Positions 44,252 to 55,085 are shown, numbered from the stretch's first letter. The stretch: DNA of 64,000 nt from Thysanoteuthis rhombus (GCA_963457665.1 OY735220.1:33610469-33674468); one strand, 5' to 3'. Program-made: numbers and translations. The notes: generated from the letters alone by a model not told the origin.

Positions 44252-44255
<4 letters not shown>
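44011..44255 (+). repeat. SINE-X, full-length with tRNA-like head
   Basis: The head at 44,015-44,100 has A box TTTAGCTCAATGGTAAT and B box GGTCGCAGGTTCGGTTCCTG, strong RNA polymerase III promoter elements. It looks like a real tRNA 3' half (T-arm CAGGTTCGGTTCCTG pairs). The body then runs GATTTTCCTTAATTG, CGTCTAGGCCAAATGATGCA, GGGAGATCATTTCAAGTAAG and TCTGTCGGATCAAACATATC, and ends in CTTAATACACAGACATGC before a long (AT)n tail. The 30-bp loop region is too long and unpaired for a working tRNA. Confidence 0.78.
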
Positions 44256-44312
<57 letters not shown>

Positions 44313-44325
44313 ATATATATATGGT
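44256..44325. repeat. (AT)n tail of SINE-X
   Basis: 70 bp of AT alternation with one GTATGT interruption, continuous with the SINE 3' end. Confidence 0.96.
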
Positions 44326-44379
44326 AAATATGGTGAAAATAATCAAACGACAAAAATAGGATGAGCCTGACACTTATGA

Positions 44380-44610
44380 CAACAACGAGGGACAACAGAT
44401 GGAGCCAAAGGTTAGCCATTTGCTACTCAAAGGATAGTAAACGCAGTAGGAAAGACCAGACACAAGATTGAAGCGGGTGAGATGGAAACGTTCGCCGGTA
44501 TGCTTTGGCAGAATTTAGCGCAATCACGGCCAACATCGAAGTAGACGGGAAAAATCTTTGTCCAGCAGTGGACTTATAATAGCTACTGCTACCGATTGCA
44601 TGCTTTCGAA
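44380..44610 (+). mobile_element. LINE-B 3' end
   Basis: GACAACAGATGGAGCCAAAG gives DNRWSQR, the same as in reverse at 46,740-46,775. Downstream come GGAAAGACCAGACACAAGAT and the terminus AATCTTTGTCCAGCAGTGGA, a typical RTE-like LINE 3' end. Coding is interrupted. Confidence 0.65.
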
Positions 44611-44614
44611 AGTT

Positions 44615-45985
44615 CGTATTTACGCAACTTTTGTTTTTGGTAATCAACAGATTGCGATGTACTAAAAAAAAAACTTTAATTGGTTGTTTTGAAACGGGAA
44701 AAACATTTTAACTAATGAGGATTTAATTAGTAGATTGTTGTGTCATATTCAATTAACCCTACGTTTGACTCATAAAATATATCGACCACTTTTCTGTGTT
44801 TAGACCTATCAAAGGTTGAATTAGGCAATTGAGACACACAGTGACTTTATGAAATCCTGAGTAAGGGATTCTTTTCATTTCAGGTAGAAGTATGGAGTAA
44901 CATTATTATTCATTTTGATAAGTCTTTACCTTCATCCCTCAAACTCAGAAAGGTTGAATTGAAGACGCCCTTTTTTAATTAGTGGTCAGTCTAGAAGAAG
45001 TGATTTAACAAATCAGGTCTTTATGGTTACAACCGAAATCAACAATGTTATTCTTTTTATATGGCATTGCAATCCGATCTTTCGCAGGGAAACCCGCCAA
45101 GAGCCAGATTAAGGTCTTTGACTGCAGCTCTAGAGATGAATCGGTTATCTAAGCAACCATCAAGGAGATTGGGACTTGGCTTACCGAAGTAGAAGTCTGG
45201 GTTAGCTGGCAGTTTCAAGGCTTCGATTTAGCAACACATCATTTGGGCTCGGGTCCTCTGGCCACTGCTGGTGAACGATATATATATATAGAGAGAGACA
45301 GAGAGGCGGGTTGGGTACATAATGTTTACATTTTCTCAATTTGTAACAAACGAACGGAAATCAAATGAAAATAGATTTATCCGTTGTAGATGTTTAATCA
45401 TTTTGCTCAATATTTAACACAGTAAGTAGGGCTATTGTTATATAAACAAATATTCACAAAGACACGTACCTGGTAAGTGTAAACATTTCGGAATTTACAC
45501 TTTTAGGAATCTAAAGGAATTAGATTAGGAATTTGAACATTTGGGAATCCAGCGGGAACAACTGATGGCTGGTTGCTAACGAGTGCGAGAGGCACAAAAT
45601 ATCCATATTTACCTTGTGCATGCCTTTGCTAATATTGCATATATGTATATATATTTGAAGTGGGAATTATGATGTCTGTTTAATTGGAACAGATTAGCAC
45701 AAAATAATTACATTACACTATTGCCCCATTGCATGGAAAGCAAGAACACAACTTTGAAACACAACATTGGTCATTTGAAGAGTTTAATGCTTTCAATATT
45801 CAGGATAAGCCGGATTTGCTTGGGGAAATTTGTTCATTTGGGGTTGCAATTAGAAAGTAAACATTAGTTTTTCAGAAGTTTGTTGAAATAGCTCGTACGC
45901 ACGCACGCACGCACCCACGCATACATACATACATAAACACGTGAATATGAGTTAGATTGCCTTTCCTCTTATACATAAATATATA
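44615..45985. other. No supported gene
   Basis: A short TA/GA tract lies at 45,278-45,306. CACAAAGACACGTACCTGGTAAG near 45,455 resembles ACAAAGACATATACCCGGTGAA near 47,766, a small shared repeat of unknown family. Confidence 0.4.
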
Positions 45986-46159
45986 TATTTGAGAAAAGGT
46001 AATATATATATATATACATATATATATATGTATATCATTTGGCCCAAACAACCCTCAAAGAAAAAAACAATTGAAGAAAATGACAATATGGAAAAAGGAT
46101 AAATCTTTGAGTCTACTTGGCGCATCTCAAATTTGTTTTCGGATCCATCAGAGCTTGTA

Positions 46160-46161
46160 CA

Positions 46162-46240
<79 letters not shown>
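46160..46240. repeat. (AT)n microsatellite
   Basis: About 80 bp of AT alternation with one TACA break. A shorter one lies at 46,001-46,034. It is directly followed by a 36-bp palindrome. Confidence 0.96.
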
Positions 46241-46276
46241 TAGTTGAAAACTGCCCAATCGGGCAGTTTCCAGCTA
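46241..46276. repeat. 36-bp near-perfect palindrome beside (AT)n
   Basis: AAACTGCCC and GGGCAGTTT form a perfect 9-bp inverted repeat around AATC (46,249-46,270), and pairing extends outward with few mismatches to TAG/CTA. With the adjoining (AT)n, itself self-complementary, it could extrude as a cruciform. A terminator or structural RNA role is not supported. Confidence 0.7.
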
Positions 46277-46517
46277 TCATGTATATGCATATATGTATAT
46301 TAAACGGAAATTAAGGGTTCGATGTAGCATAATTGTTACTTTGTAAATAGAACCACACCGATAATCCTTTTTTTTTCTCAAAACGTTTTACTTTAAAACA
46401 TTCCCTTAGGTCCATTAAGCATTATGGTAAATTTCTGCAAAATGTTTATTGGGGTGGAGACACAGTGACAAACAGACACAGTTGTTTATATAATCGATAT
46501 GTATGTATGTATGCATG

Positions 46518-46518
46518 C

Positions 46519-46566
<48 letters not shown>
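46518..46566. repeat. (AT)n then (GT)n microsatellite
   Basis: AT alternation to 46,541 then (TG)n. It abuts the tail side of a reversed LINE-B. Confidence 0.96.
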
Positions 46567-46569
46567 TGC

Positions 46570-47005
46570 CATCATCATTATCATCATCATCATCCATTAC
46601 AAGACAAGTGCCTGTTGTCTTTTTCCATGACAGCAGCGATTACATTAATCTCTATGTCTTATTGGCAAACCTTTCTATCTCATTCTTCCATCGTGTACCT
46701 GGTCTTTTCCAACAGCGTTCACTGCCCTATGAGCACCAATCGGTTAACCTTTGGCTCCATCTGTTGTCATCTCTTTTTGTTAAGTGTCTAGCCCATTTCC
46801 ACTCTATGTTGCATAATTATTCGTATAATATACTTCACTCTAGCCCTCCTTTTCATCCATATCGATCTTCATCTATAACTTCAAGTGATCCCTTGCATTG
46901 CTCTTTCCATGGCTCTCCGAGTGATTCTAGGATGGTTTTAAGTTCGGTTTGTTAATTTCTATGTAACACATCCGTAAGTCATAACTGGTAGTAAGCAGTT
47001 ATTGT
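46570..47005 (-). mobile_element. LINE-B 3' end, longest copy (RTE-like)
   Basis: The tail is CATCATTATCATCATCATC on the + strand. The minus strand gives, with stops, KVYNNCLLPVMTYGC, then NIEWKWARHLTKRDDNRWSQ, RLTDW, KRPGTRWKNEIERFA and DKTFACLVMDDDDD-like text. The [KR]WAGH[VIL]-R-DNRW and GRP-TRW motifs place it in the same clade as LINE-A but in a distinct subfamily. Frames 46,465-46,955 on the + strand are shadows of it. Confidence 0.75.
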
Positions 47006-47009
47006 ATAC

Positions 47010-48050
47010 TTTACGCTTTAAGCACATTGACATTAAATAAGATTGTTGTGTGGGTGTAAGTCGATCCTATAGAATGTTGATGAAAATGGCAATCGGAAGG
47101 TGAAGAGAAAAAATTATGAGAAAAGCAGGTGCTACATTTTGAAAATATTCTTGATCAAGTGGGTATATTCTAATGCATTTCGATGTTTGCCAGCCATCCT
47201 TTTCAGGGAAACTTGCAGCGATGTGGAGAAAATTGTATCCTGTTAACATGTTCGAGATTTGCGAAAGAAATGGGGATATTTCTGTGTTGTGGGTTGTTTA
47301 GTGGGAGTTGGAAGGGGTATTTGTATCTGTATAGGTGAGAGTCAAGTTTGGCCTGAAATAAGAAGGGTCTGTTAGAAAAGGGATCAGGGGTGTTTGTATT
47401 TGTGTATGTGAGTATCAGGCTTTCCTGAGATGAGAAGGAACAGCGAGAAGAAGGGTCATGATGAAAATGGTTTTCAGGAAATTTTTTTGGGGGGGAGATT
47501 GTGATTTTTTAAATTAGAATGAAGAGGTGGTGTCCATCATGTAACGAATAGTTATTGACATTTATGGGACGGGGTGGAAGTAGGTTGCATTGTTTTAATC
47601 GTTATGGTTGATGGTGGGTGAGTTTATTTTTCCCTCTCAAAGGGGTGGTATGTGTGTGCTCAAATAGCCTGTTGTATTTTAGCCAATTCCTTGTAACTTT
47701 ATGCTGTAGTGTGCTATTTCTATGTGATTCTGTTTCAAAATTAATGCATTTGAAAATAAGAATTACAAAGACATATACCCGGTGAATGCTAGCATTTCAT
47801 ACCATTCACACTCATCAGCAATTAACAATATGTTGTTTCGTGAAGATTATGAAAATCAACAGCAAATACACTTGAATAACCTATCATTAAGTAAAGGGAC
47901 TGTTTATGTTCCTAATCCACATGAAACAACACAACATTTATTAGGTATATATCCTTGTAATTCTTAATTTTTTCAATGCAATAACAGCTCTATTTACCGT
48001 GTTAAATATTGAGCATTGTGATTAGACATCCGTTTGTATTTCTACAAATG
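47010..48050. other. No supported gene; weak exon candidate
   Basis: G-rich but AT-dominated. The frame 47,782-47,967 (61 residues) is the most protein-like of the anonymous frames: mixed composition, no simple repeat, and a GT just after TTATTAG at 47,943. Its first bases overlap the small repeat shared with 45,455, which argues against it. It is left out as a gene. Confidence 0.3.
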
Positions 48051-48052
48051 GA

Positions 48053-48150
48053 GTATATATATATTATGAAATATATATCTATACATATATTATATATACT
48101 AATATATATATACATCATATAACATATATGTATTGTGATTTATATACATG

Positions 48151-48217
<67 letters not shown>

Positions 48218-48257
48218 GTGTGTGTGTGTGTGCACACGTGTGTGTACATATATGATA

Positions 48258-48290
<33 letters not shown>
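48053..48290. repeat. Compound (AT)n-(GT)n-(AT)n array
   Basis: Broken AT stretches from 48,053, a pure (AT)n at 48,154-48,212, (GT)n to 48,246, and (AT)n at 48,258-48,290. Frames through it are artefacts. Confidence 0.95.
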
Positions 48291-48294
<4 letters not shown>

Positions 48295-48535
48295 GGACTC
48301 ACTATTATGACCCAAAAGGAATCCTCTTTCTTGATTTCCATTTTTGCCCTCAATGTAAAACATCGGATGCTAAATTTGTTTTCCATAATAACCATTTAAC
48401 CACTGAGAGGTACAAACATGCTACTGAAAATGGGAACCCCTCCCAAAACATGTATAGCATATTGATTAATTCATTTATGAACTATTTATAACTATTAACA
48501 AATAGTCCCCATATACTTTTACTCTTGAGTCTGTC
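48291..48535 (+). repeat. REP-3 copy 1, with a conserved open frame
   Basis: It starts against the (AT)n with GTCTGGACTCACTATTATGA. The frame encodes [20 protein letters not shown] then [14 protein letters not shown]. The copy at 62,625 encodes [20 protein letters not shown] then DAKFVFHDNPLTTE. Several DNA differences are silent or conservative. That hints the family once coded for a protein, but I recognise no domain. Downstream CATGTATAGC and CCATATACTTTTACT are also shared. Confidence 0.7.
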
Positions 48536-48547
48536 TAATTCCCTATC

Positions 48548-48625
<78 letters not shown>
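48548..48625. repeat. (AT)n microsatellite
   Basis: 78 bp of AT alternation directly downstream of REP-3 copy 1, so that copy is bracketed by (AT)n on both sides. Confidence 0.97.
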
Positions 48626-48626
<1 letters not shown>

Positions 48627-48629
48627 AAT

Positions 48630-49505
48630 TCGATTATCCGTTATTAATCAATCAACATTGATCGGGAAGGGGGAATATATATTTGTTTTTGGTAACCAAT
48701 TGTAGTGATATACTAGGAAAAAGATTTAACAGGATATTTAGAAGAGAAAATAACACTTCAATTAATTAGTGAAGTGTTGTGTTATTCAATTAGTCATCGT
48801 TTGGAATCACTTCTCGTTTTCGATTCAAACTCATCAGAATAATAATCAGTTTGTTGATTTAGTGGCGTTAATTAAAGTTATGGACTTATTACATACGAAA
48901 ATATTGAATTTATCAAGTTACCTGATTATTGGGTCACCTCAGATATCTTGTCAGGTGGGCAGCGACCTTCATTGATTATGAGGCAAACATTTTCAAGATT
49001 TTCGGCTTGATGAAGGTCGGCTAAATCGTGCCTTGTCTTCAAAATACATTTCATCACGTTTGGAACCCAGACACCACTCGCACATAAGTATCACACAATC
49101 GCACGAAGTATCACAACAGTTTCAGCTGCAGTTTTTCCACAAAAAGAAAACGAAACTTTACGCACACACTCTTTTATCAGTCATCGCGGAAATCACCAAT
49201 TACATTTGCAAGCACATTAAAAAACCTCGAAAGGGAACAAATCAGTGTCATGTGGCAGACTTGCTCAGAATAGTGTTGACTCATGACACCTAGCAATGCA
49301 AAGTGCAAATAAGTCTAGTTCGTGTACCGGTGTTTGTTGGACCGCCGTGCATAACTGAATAAACAAGGCAAATATCTTTGAGAATCTTTCTTGAATTTAA
49401 AGAAATGCCAGAGAAATGTTTTTTCTGTTGTGAATATATTTTTGCAGGTTAATCACTTCTCTTGATTGAAGACAATGGTCATAAATTGACAGGTTTCGAC
49501 GTTTG
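48630..49505. other. No supported gene
   Basis: An 86-residue frame at 49,033-49,293 has mixed composition but no recognisable domain, and its base use is that of the flanks. Confidence 0.4.
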
Positions 49506-49509
49506 ATGT

Positions 49510-49627
49510 TGGAAGCTGTCAACCAAAACTGTCATCAAAATGTCACCCGAACTGAACTTTTTTCAGTTTTCACGTGTCGCACATACAGACCACAGGAGAG
49601 CAGAAATTTCAAACATTTACCCCTTAT
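49510..49627 (+). mobile_element. MITE-1 copy F, left part
   Basis: GGAAGCTGTCAACCAAAACT, GTGTCGCACATACAGACCAC, and AAACATTTACCCCTTATTATG. It breaks off exactly where a LINE-A 3' end begins and continues at 49,822. Confidence 0.75.
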
Positions 49628-49821
49628 TATGCAACCGATGGACATCGTGACTCATGACATGGGTCCCTCGAGACTACATGCTCAACCGAGGCCGGCAGAA
49701 TGTTAGATGGAGGGATGAGCTAGACGAATTCAGAAAGTACTGGCTCCGCGACACCCATGATAGAGAAGTGTGGTGAATCCTGGGGAAGGTCTATGCCCAA
49801 CGATGGACTTATGATGATGTA
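49628..49821 (+). mobile_element. LINE-A 3' end inserted in MITE-1
   Basis: CAACCGATGGACATCGTGAC, AACCGAGGCCGGCAGAATGT, ATGGAGGGATGAGCTAGACG and GGGAAGGTCTATGCCCAACG, with a short ATGATGATG tail. Coding gives NRWTS-like, RWRDELDEFRKYWLRDTHDR and EVW. About 190 bp, 5'-truncated. Confidence 0.82.
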
Positions 49822-50110
49822 TAAAGAAGATTTCTTGTTTTTGTAAATTCCCCATGAATAGGTGTTTACTCAGGGTTCAATTTACAATGTACGTTTATGC
49901 CAAACTGACCCCTTAGTTTTTGTCCGGCAGCATTCCTGCTTGTTTTTTTTTTTTTGAAAATACGAACTACGATAACAATTAGTGATCACGGTCCAACAAA
50001 AGGCCCTTAAAGTAACTTATTTACTGATCTGCACTTTTCCAATTTTCCCTAATTGATCAATCCCAACAAGGAATGCCTCCAAAAGACGCTGGTCATGTGA
50101 CGGTTTCTAA
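49822..50110 (+). mobile_element. MITE-1 copy F, right part
   Basis: Resumes with CTCAGGGTTCAATTTACAAT, CAGCAGCATTCCTGCTTG, GATCACGGTCCAACAAAAGG, AAAAGACGCTGGTCATGTGA and the right terminus TGACGGTTTCTAATA. Confidence 0.78.
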
Positions 50111-50284
50111 TATAGTATCTATCTGCACCCGTTTCTTCGAAAATCTCTTTTTAAATTAAAAGAAACGTCGAAGAAATGTTGTTTTTTTTTTTTTGTTTGG
50201 AATATTTTCTGTGGTTTAATCACTTCTTTTGATTGAAGACAATGGTAATAAATTGAAATATTTCGACGTTTGATATGTATGTAA

Positions 50285-50465
50285 ATCGGTCATGCAACGT
50301 TTCGCAGGAATGATAAGCCTGGTCGCTGCAGGGTCGAACTCTAGTCATACTCATACTCAAACTGAAGATGTTTACAGCAACTTTTACATTGTATATATCA
50401 TAAATAAAAAGATTATAAATTTCTTTTTAATTATAAATGTATTTATTTATCAGAATACAAAAAGC
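50285..50465 (+). repeat. SINE-T unit
   Basis: CTGCAGGGTCGAACTCTAG (B box), then ACTGAAGATGTTTACAGCAA, TTTTACATTGTATATATCAT and AATAAAAAGATTATAAATTTC. The body matches 18,050-18,110 and 18,245-18,320. Confidence 0.55.
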
Positions 50466-50824
50466 CCTTGTTTTGTCACATTTTCGTAATTTGAAAAAAA
50501 AAACAAAACAAACAGGTTTTTCTCCACGTGATAAATACCTTAAAACTTTATATGCCACGCTGACTTTCATTGTTACAAATGAAATTAGATCAATGATAAA
50601 TATTTATCTTATTTGTAGGAAGCCGAGGTTCCCCCTTGATTACGAAGCCAGCTCAGCCCATATGTAAATCCAGCTCTGCTTATACCCTAACCTGTTTCGC
50701 CTCTTCGACCCTTTTCCGCCTAATGAACCCCTAATTCAGTCTTAATAAAGACAGTTTGGGAGCAAGGGAATCCAGCGTGCAGATTGCTAAACGTGTTGCC
50801 TATGGTTAATTAATATCAATCTCA

Positions 50825-50960
50825 TGCATAAATGGCATCTTCTATCTATCGGAACTAAATGCTCCAAAAATAACAGGTAGTTTTTAAGGAAATTTCAAGC
50901 AAACCTAACTCAAAAAAGATTCTACCCTAAAACGAGTCATTTCAATTTTCGTAAATAGGA
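50825..50960 (+). repeat. REP-5 copy 1
   Basis: CATAAATGGCATCTTCTATC, ACAGGTAGTTTTTAAGGAAA, AAGCAAACCTAACTC and CCTAAAACGAGTCATTTC correspond in order to 54,392-54,505. Confidence 0.6.
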
Positions 50961-51149
50961 GTTGAAAATTATAATCGAAACATATATTAAAATGTACACT
51001 TGATTTCAAAAGAAGAGCTAACTTCTTAATAGCATTTGATTTTAAATTAACAGTGATGTAACAAGAGATTCGGGGGTCTAAGGGCCTTGGCTTGTTGCGG
51101 TCCCCTTTCAACATTTAGTGAGATTTAATGAAAAAGAAAAATTTGCATT

Positions 51150-51189
<40 letters not shown>

Positions 51190-51555
51190 GTCGGACATAG
51201 AACTTTCCCAGGATTCACCACTATTCTCTATCATGAGCATCGCGGAGCCAGTATTTTCTGAATTTGTTTACTTCATCTCTCCATCTTGTATTCTGTCGGC
51301 CTCGGTTTCGCATGTCATCTCTGGGGATCCATGTTGTGAGTCGTGATGTCCATCGGTTGTCCGTCATTCTTGCAACATACCCTGCGCATAGCCATTTAAG
51401 TTTTCTAATAGATTCTATGATATCTCTGACCCCCGTTTTCTTTCTGTTATATTGTGCTGTCTTGTGATCTCTCAGTGTGAGGTTGAGCATGATTATCTCA
51501 TGCACACGTTGCATGCTTCTCAGTTTGTGGGTTTGTCTCTTGGCTGGGTTCCATT
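51150..51555 (-). mobile_element. LINE-A 3' end, tail (ATC)n
   Basis: The minus-strand frame 51,514-51,221 gives MQRVHEIIMLNLTLRDHKTA, GVRDIIESIRKLKWLCAGYV, ARMTDNRWTSRLTTWIPRDD and KFRKYWLRDAHDRE, uninterrupted for 97 residues. The (ATC)n tail is at 51,153-51,189. 5'-truncated just upstream of the LTK/LAKR segment. Confidence 0.87.
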
Positions 51556-52126
51556 AACAACCCAAAGACTGAATTATTATTTATGCAATTCTTGTACGTA
51601 CAAATATATCCTTGTTATTATATAATGTCAATAGGTAAACTACTACTTATAAAAATACGCTTCATGTCATGGGCGTATGGGAACTTTTTGGTTAAGGTGG
51701 GTAGAAGGCTGGATTGTCTCGAAATTTCTCTCTGCTTTTTCAGAATTCGGGGGGAAATTGTCCATTGTCTCTTGTCCCGTACGCCTATGCTTCTGATTAC
51801 AAACGAAGACTAGATCTCAAATGAAGGGTTAGATCATGATTTATGTCACAAAATAGGACGTAAAATCGTAAATTAGAATTCCAAAAACTTACTTCAGGTA
51901 GAATTGTCCGGAACCAAAAACCGAAATGTGATTGATAGGAAATAATTCTAAATAAAATGGAAAGAAATCGTTCATCTGGGAAATGCATTTTTTCTACGAT
52001 TACAAAACCGGGGCAAGTTGAGCACTAAAAACAAATTTGAAAATCGACTTCTTTACTTTGAGTTGATATGCACGAGTGCACAGGATTAGGGAGTATGGCT
52101 ATGTACCCCCCCAAAAAAAAAACTGT

Positions 52127-52133
<7 letters not shown>

Positions 52134-52188
<55 letters not shown>

Positions 52189-52189
52189 T

Positions 52190-52226
<37 letters not shown>
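52134..52226. repeat. (GA)n then (TA)n microsatellite
   Basis: GA alternation at 52,134-52,186 and TA alternation at 52,195-52,223. Confidence 0.97.
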
Positions 52227-52304
52227 TCTCACCGAAGCATGAACATAATTGAGCACTGGTCTGGTTAGCCATTAAATAGAAACGTAACGTAATCATTGTC
52301 TTCC

Positions 52305-52546
52305 ACCAGTATGCCACGTTGGGATGATCAATTAAAAATAGAAAAGGGGATGATTTATGAGAAAGTAGCTTCTTTTTGGGGAATGGGATTTTAAAAAAAA
52401 CATAACGGCTGTTTTTTCCTGAGATAATGAATAAATGTTCAAATTTTCAGCCATCTTGCTCCATTGGTGTACACGCATAGCTAGACAGAATTACTTGAAA
52501 ACTGAAGAAACCTATGTAGACAGTTTTGGTTGACGGTTTCTAATAA
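52305..52546 (-). mobile_element. MITE-1 copy E (reverse)
   Basis: GATGATCAATTAAAAATAG, TTGCTCCATTGGTGTACACG, CAGTTTTGGTTGACGGTTTC and TAATAATGC. One terminus is intact; the other is worn (ATGCCACGTTGGG). Confidence 0.72.
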
Positions 52547-52612
52547 TGCATACTGAGTATAAATAACCATACATACAGGATTACCAAAGCATACACATGA
52601 ACACACACGTCG

Positions 52613-52616
<4 letters not shown>

Positions 52617-52683
<67 letters not shown>
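52617..52683. repeat. (GA)n microsatellite
   Basis: About 67 bp of GA alternation, 70 bp past MITE-1 copy E. Confidence 0.97.
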
Positions 52684-52686
<3 letters not shown>

Positions 52687-52689
52687 GGG

Positions 52690-53245
52690 GGACATGTTCC
52701 AGTTTCATTCATTCTTTGTGTCTAGAGATCGAGAATTTGATGACATCGACTATAAGAGAAGATAGATGGCGCCATCTATCGGCAGACGATATCTACGAAT
52801 CATGCTGAACAATTTCAATCAGTTAGGAACGGATATCACTGCAAATTATAATTTCAGATCGGAAGAAATTTTTTTGAATTAAATCTACGCCGTTTTCCTT
52901 TAGATTATCAAAATATTAGCGACAATAGATGCTCTCCGGAATGTCGATCAATAAAGGATTTAAGCGATAAAAGATTGAGATTGCGAACCATGTTCGGTAT
53001 TGATCAGTGATCAGCTTTTCGTAGAGTTTTTAGAACAGAAAATGGCGACGCTTCAACCACAAGGACCGTCTTTATTTGTAATTAGCAGAATGGAGATATG
53101 GAAGTCGTTTTGTTAATACAGAATGCATTTTCTATGGGGATTTGCATTAAATGGAAAATCTGCTTTTACATTGTTCAGGTGAATTCAGCTTATTGTTAAT
53201 ATCGATCTTATATGATATGAAATATAGGCTAAGCTTATGGAGTAG
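52690..53245. other. No supported feature
   Basis: ATGGCGCCATCTATCGGCAG near 52,767 contains the palindrome GATGGCGCCATC. Nothing else is recognisable. Confidence 0.4.
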
Positions 53246-53246
53246 A

Positions 53247-53249
<3 letters not shown>

Positions 53250-53304
<55 letters not shown>
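53250..53304. repeat. (AT)n microsatellite
   Basis: 55 bp of AT alternation. Confidence 0.97.
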
Positions 53305-53306
<2 letters not shown>

Positions 53307-53504
53307 AGTAAACTGAGGAAAATGACTGAAAGAGTTGATTGATCAAAGTCTGTCCGTTGTATTCGTTAGCGTAAATGAAAAAGTGTATCGTGTAAGTTTG
53401 ATGCGCTGGTGGAGAAATCTATTTGCAATAAATAATGTTTCTTGGTACAGTAAGGTTGAATAACATATATATATATATCTCGCCACATCATTTTTTTTTC
53501 TGGT

Positions 53505-53695
53505 CTAGCAGTAAGATTTAATATTTCCATTCTGTGCAGTGCTGCCGAGATTCATTATTGGTCGAGAATCTCGTCATTACTCGTAACAGCCATGAATTCT
53601 TTGGTAAGTATTGTGAGAAAACATACCTCTAGTCATAAAGAACCTTCTCTATGACCAGACTCTAATATGAAATACAGGCGTAGCCTACAGAGCCG
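53505..53695 (+). repeat. REP-4 copy 1
   Basis: GTCTAGCAGTAAGATTTAAT, ATTTCCATTCTGTGCAG, GGTCGAGAATCTCGTCATTA and TAGTCATAAAGAACCTTCTC correspond in order to 54,245-54,385. Confidence 0.7.
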
Positions 53696-53721
53696 ATCCA
53701 AATACATACATATATGTATAT

Positions 53722-53768
53722 CATCATCAGCACCATCAGCCGTTACGTTATAGACCTTTCCCATTACG
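53722..53768 (-). mobile_element. LINE 3' terminus trace
   Basis: ATCATCATCAGCACCATCAG, then GTTATAGACCTTTCCCATTA, is a worn LINE-A/B type 3' end (ATC tail, then CGTTGGACATAGACCTTCCC in good copies). No coding remains. Confidence 0.4.
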
Positions 53769-54234
53769 TTTATTTTAGAGAAAACTTTTTATGGATTTTT
53801 TACATCGAAAGAGCTTATTGAGCGATGTCGAGGCTGCTAAAACATCATGTAACTATGCGCAGGTGGATTATTTGAATTACGCCACATGAATCAAGCGGCT
53901 TTTTATAAAATTCAATCAAAAGATTGATACAAACAATGTCATGAACTCTCTAATTACTTTTTAAAAAATGGGAAGACTTTAGCTTTTGCAGATTTTTATT
54001 TGCTAAATAGGGGAAAAATCCAGATCTAGCAGGAAAACGGCTAATTTGGTAACCTTAGTGTTACTCTTGGCTGTCAAGAACTTGATGCATTGGTTTATGT
54101 TTTCAGGCTTTCTTATACCTCATCCAACCAGTGCTGAGAATAGTTGATTTAAAACCTGCTAAATTATTTACGAATCGTAACCGTCACATTATCTGGTATA
54201 AGCAATGAGATTTTGAAATATGTAATAAGTTTTA

Positions 54235-54400
54235 ATGAGTTTTGTCTTAGCAAGAATATTTCCATTCTGTGCGGAACTCTGGAGATTCTCCATTGGCCGA
54301 GAATCTCATCATTTCTCGTGAGGGTCGCGATTTCTTTGTTATGGAAATATACCCCAGTCATGAAGAGCCTCCGCTTTGGCTCAGCTCTATAAATGGCATC
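54235..54400 (+). repeat. REP-4 copy 2
   Basis: ATATTTCCATTCTGTGCGGA, GGCCGAGAATCTCATCATTT and CAGTCATGAAGAGCCTCCGC. Same orientation as copy 1, 730 bp away, then continuous with a REP-5 copy. Confidence 0.7.
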
Positions 54401-54512
54401 GTCCAATTGTTAAAACTAAACGCTTAGCAACTCACCGCTTGTTTTTAATGAAATTTCAAATAAACCTAACTGAAATATTCCATCTGTAAAACGAGACATT
54501 GAATTTCTTATT
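54392..54512 (+). repeat. REP-5 copy 2
   Basis: ATAAATGGCATCGTCCAATT, AATGAAATTTCAAATAAACC, TAACTGAAATATTCC and GTAAAACGAGACATTG. It directly follows REP-4, so both may be parts of one larger element. Confidence 0.6.
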
Positions 54513-54554
54513 TTGAAGGCTTAATCTCAAATGATGGGTTCAGTCAATAGTTAA

Positions 54555-54655
54555 CACGCTTGTGATGATGACTATAACCTCTGTAATGGGTTCAATCTTC
54601 ACTGGGGGCCCTACTATTTTGACTTTGTGTGAAACTGAACTGTGTATACACTGTA
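54555..54655 (+). repeat. SINE-D copy
   Basis: TGTAATGGGTTCAATCTTCA (B box-like), CTGGGGGCCCTACTATTTTG and GTGTGAAACTGAACTG. It matches 5,650-5,712 and 61,290-61,320 in order. Confidence 0.45.
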
Positions 54656-54659
54656 AATA

Positions 54660-55085
54660 CCGGAGCAGAATAAACTTGATATCTGCAGAGTCTAGCTTTG
54701 TAAAGGCAAACTTAGTGGGGCACTAAGTGAGAATCAAACTCATTATAGTAGCATCGCTGGCTTTTTAAGCATCACTTCACTGATTATGAATCTAGGAATT
54801 TCATGAAACCGCTGAAATGTTCAGGGATTTCACAAAATCACGAGTTTCACCTTCTTATCATAACATGTATATTTTGTGGTTGCCTTTAGTGAAAGTAATG
54901 GCAAAGAAGAAATGCAAAATGATCCTTAATTTGATCCATCATTTTCGTCCCCGTTGGAAAAAAAGCCGCCGGGGACAATCATTCGCTATGGGTGTCGTCG
55001 TTGTCGTCGTCGTCTCCTTTTTCTCAATTGGATAATTTCGTGATTCTTTTATATATCGAACAATCGTGACCACCGACGGTGGGAA
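54660..55085. other. No supported gene; possible reversed tRNA-like B box at 54,731
   Basis: GTGAGAATCAAACTCATTA near 54,728 reads GAGTTTGATTCTCAC on the minus strand, a good B box. No full element can be traced. (GTC)n codons at 54,990-55,012 give a poly-Val run in the frame 54,817-55,035. Confidence 0.35.

Noticed and set aside
46465-46955. Plus-strand frames of 108 and 150 residues
   Set aside because: Antisense shadow of LINE-B plus the (AT)n/(GT)n tract before it.
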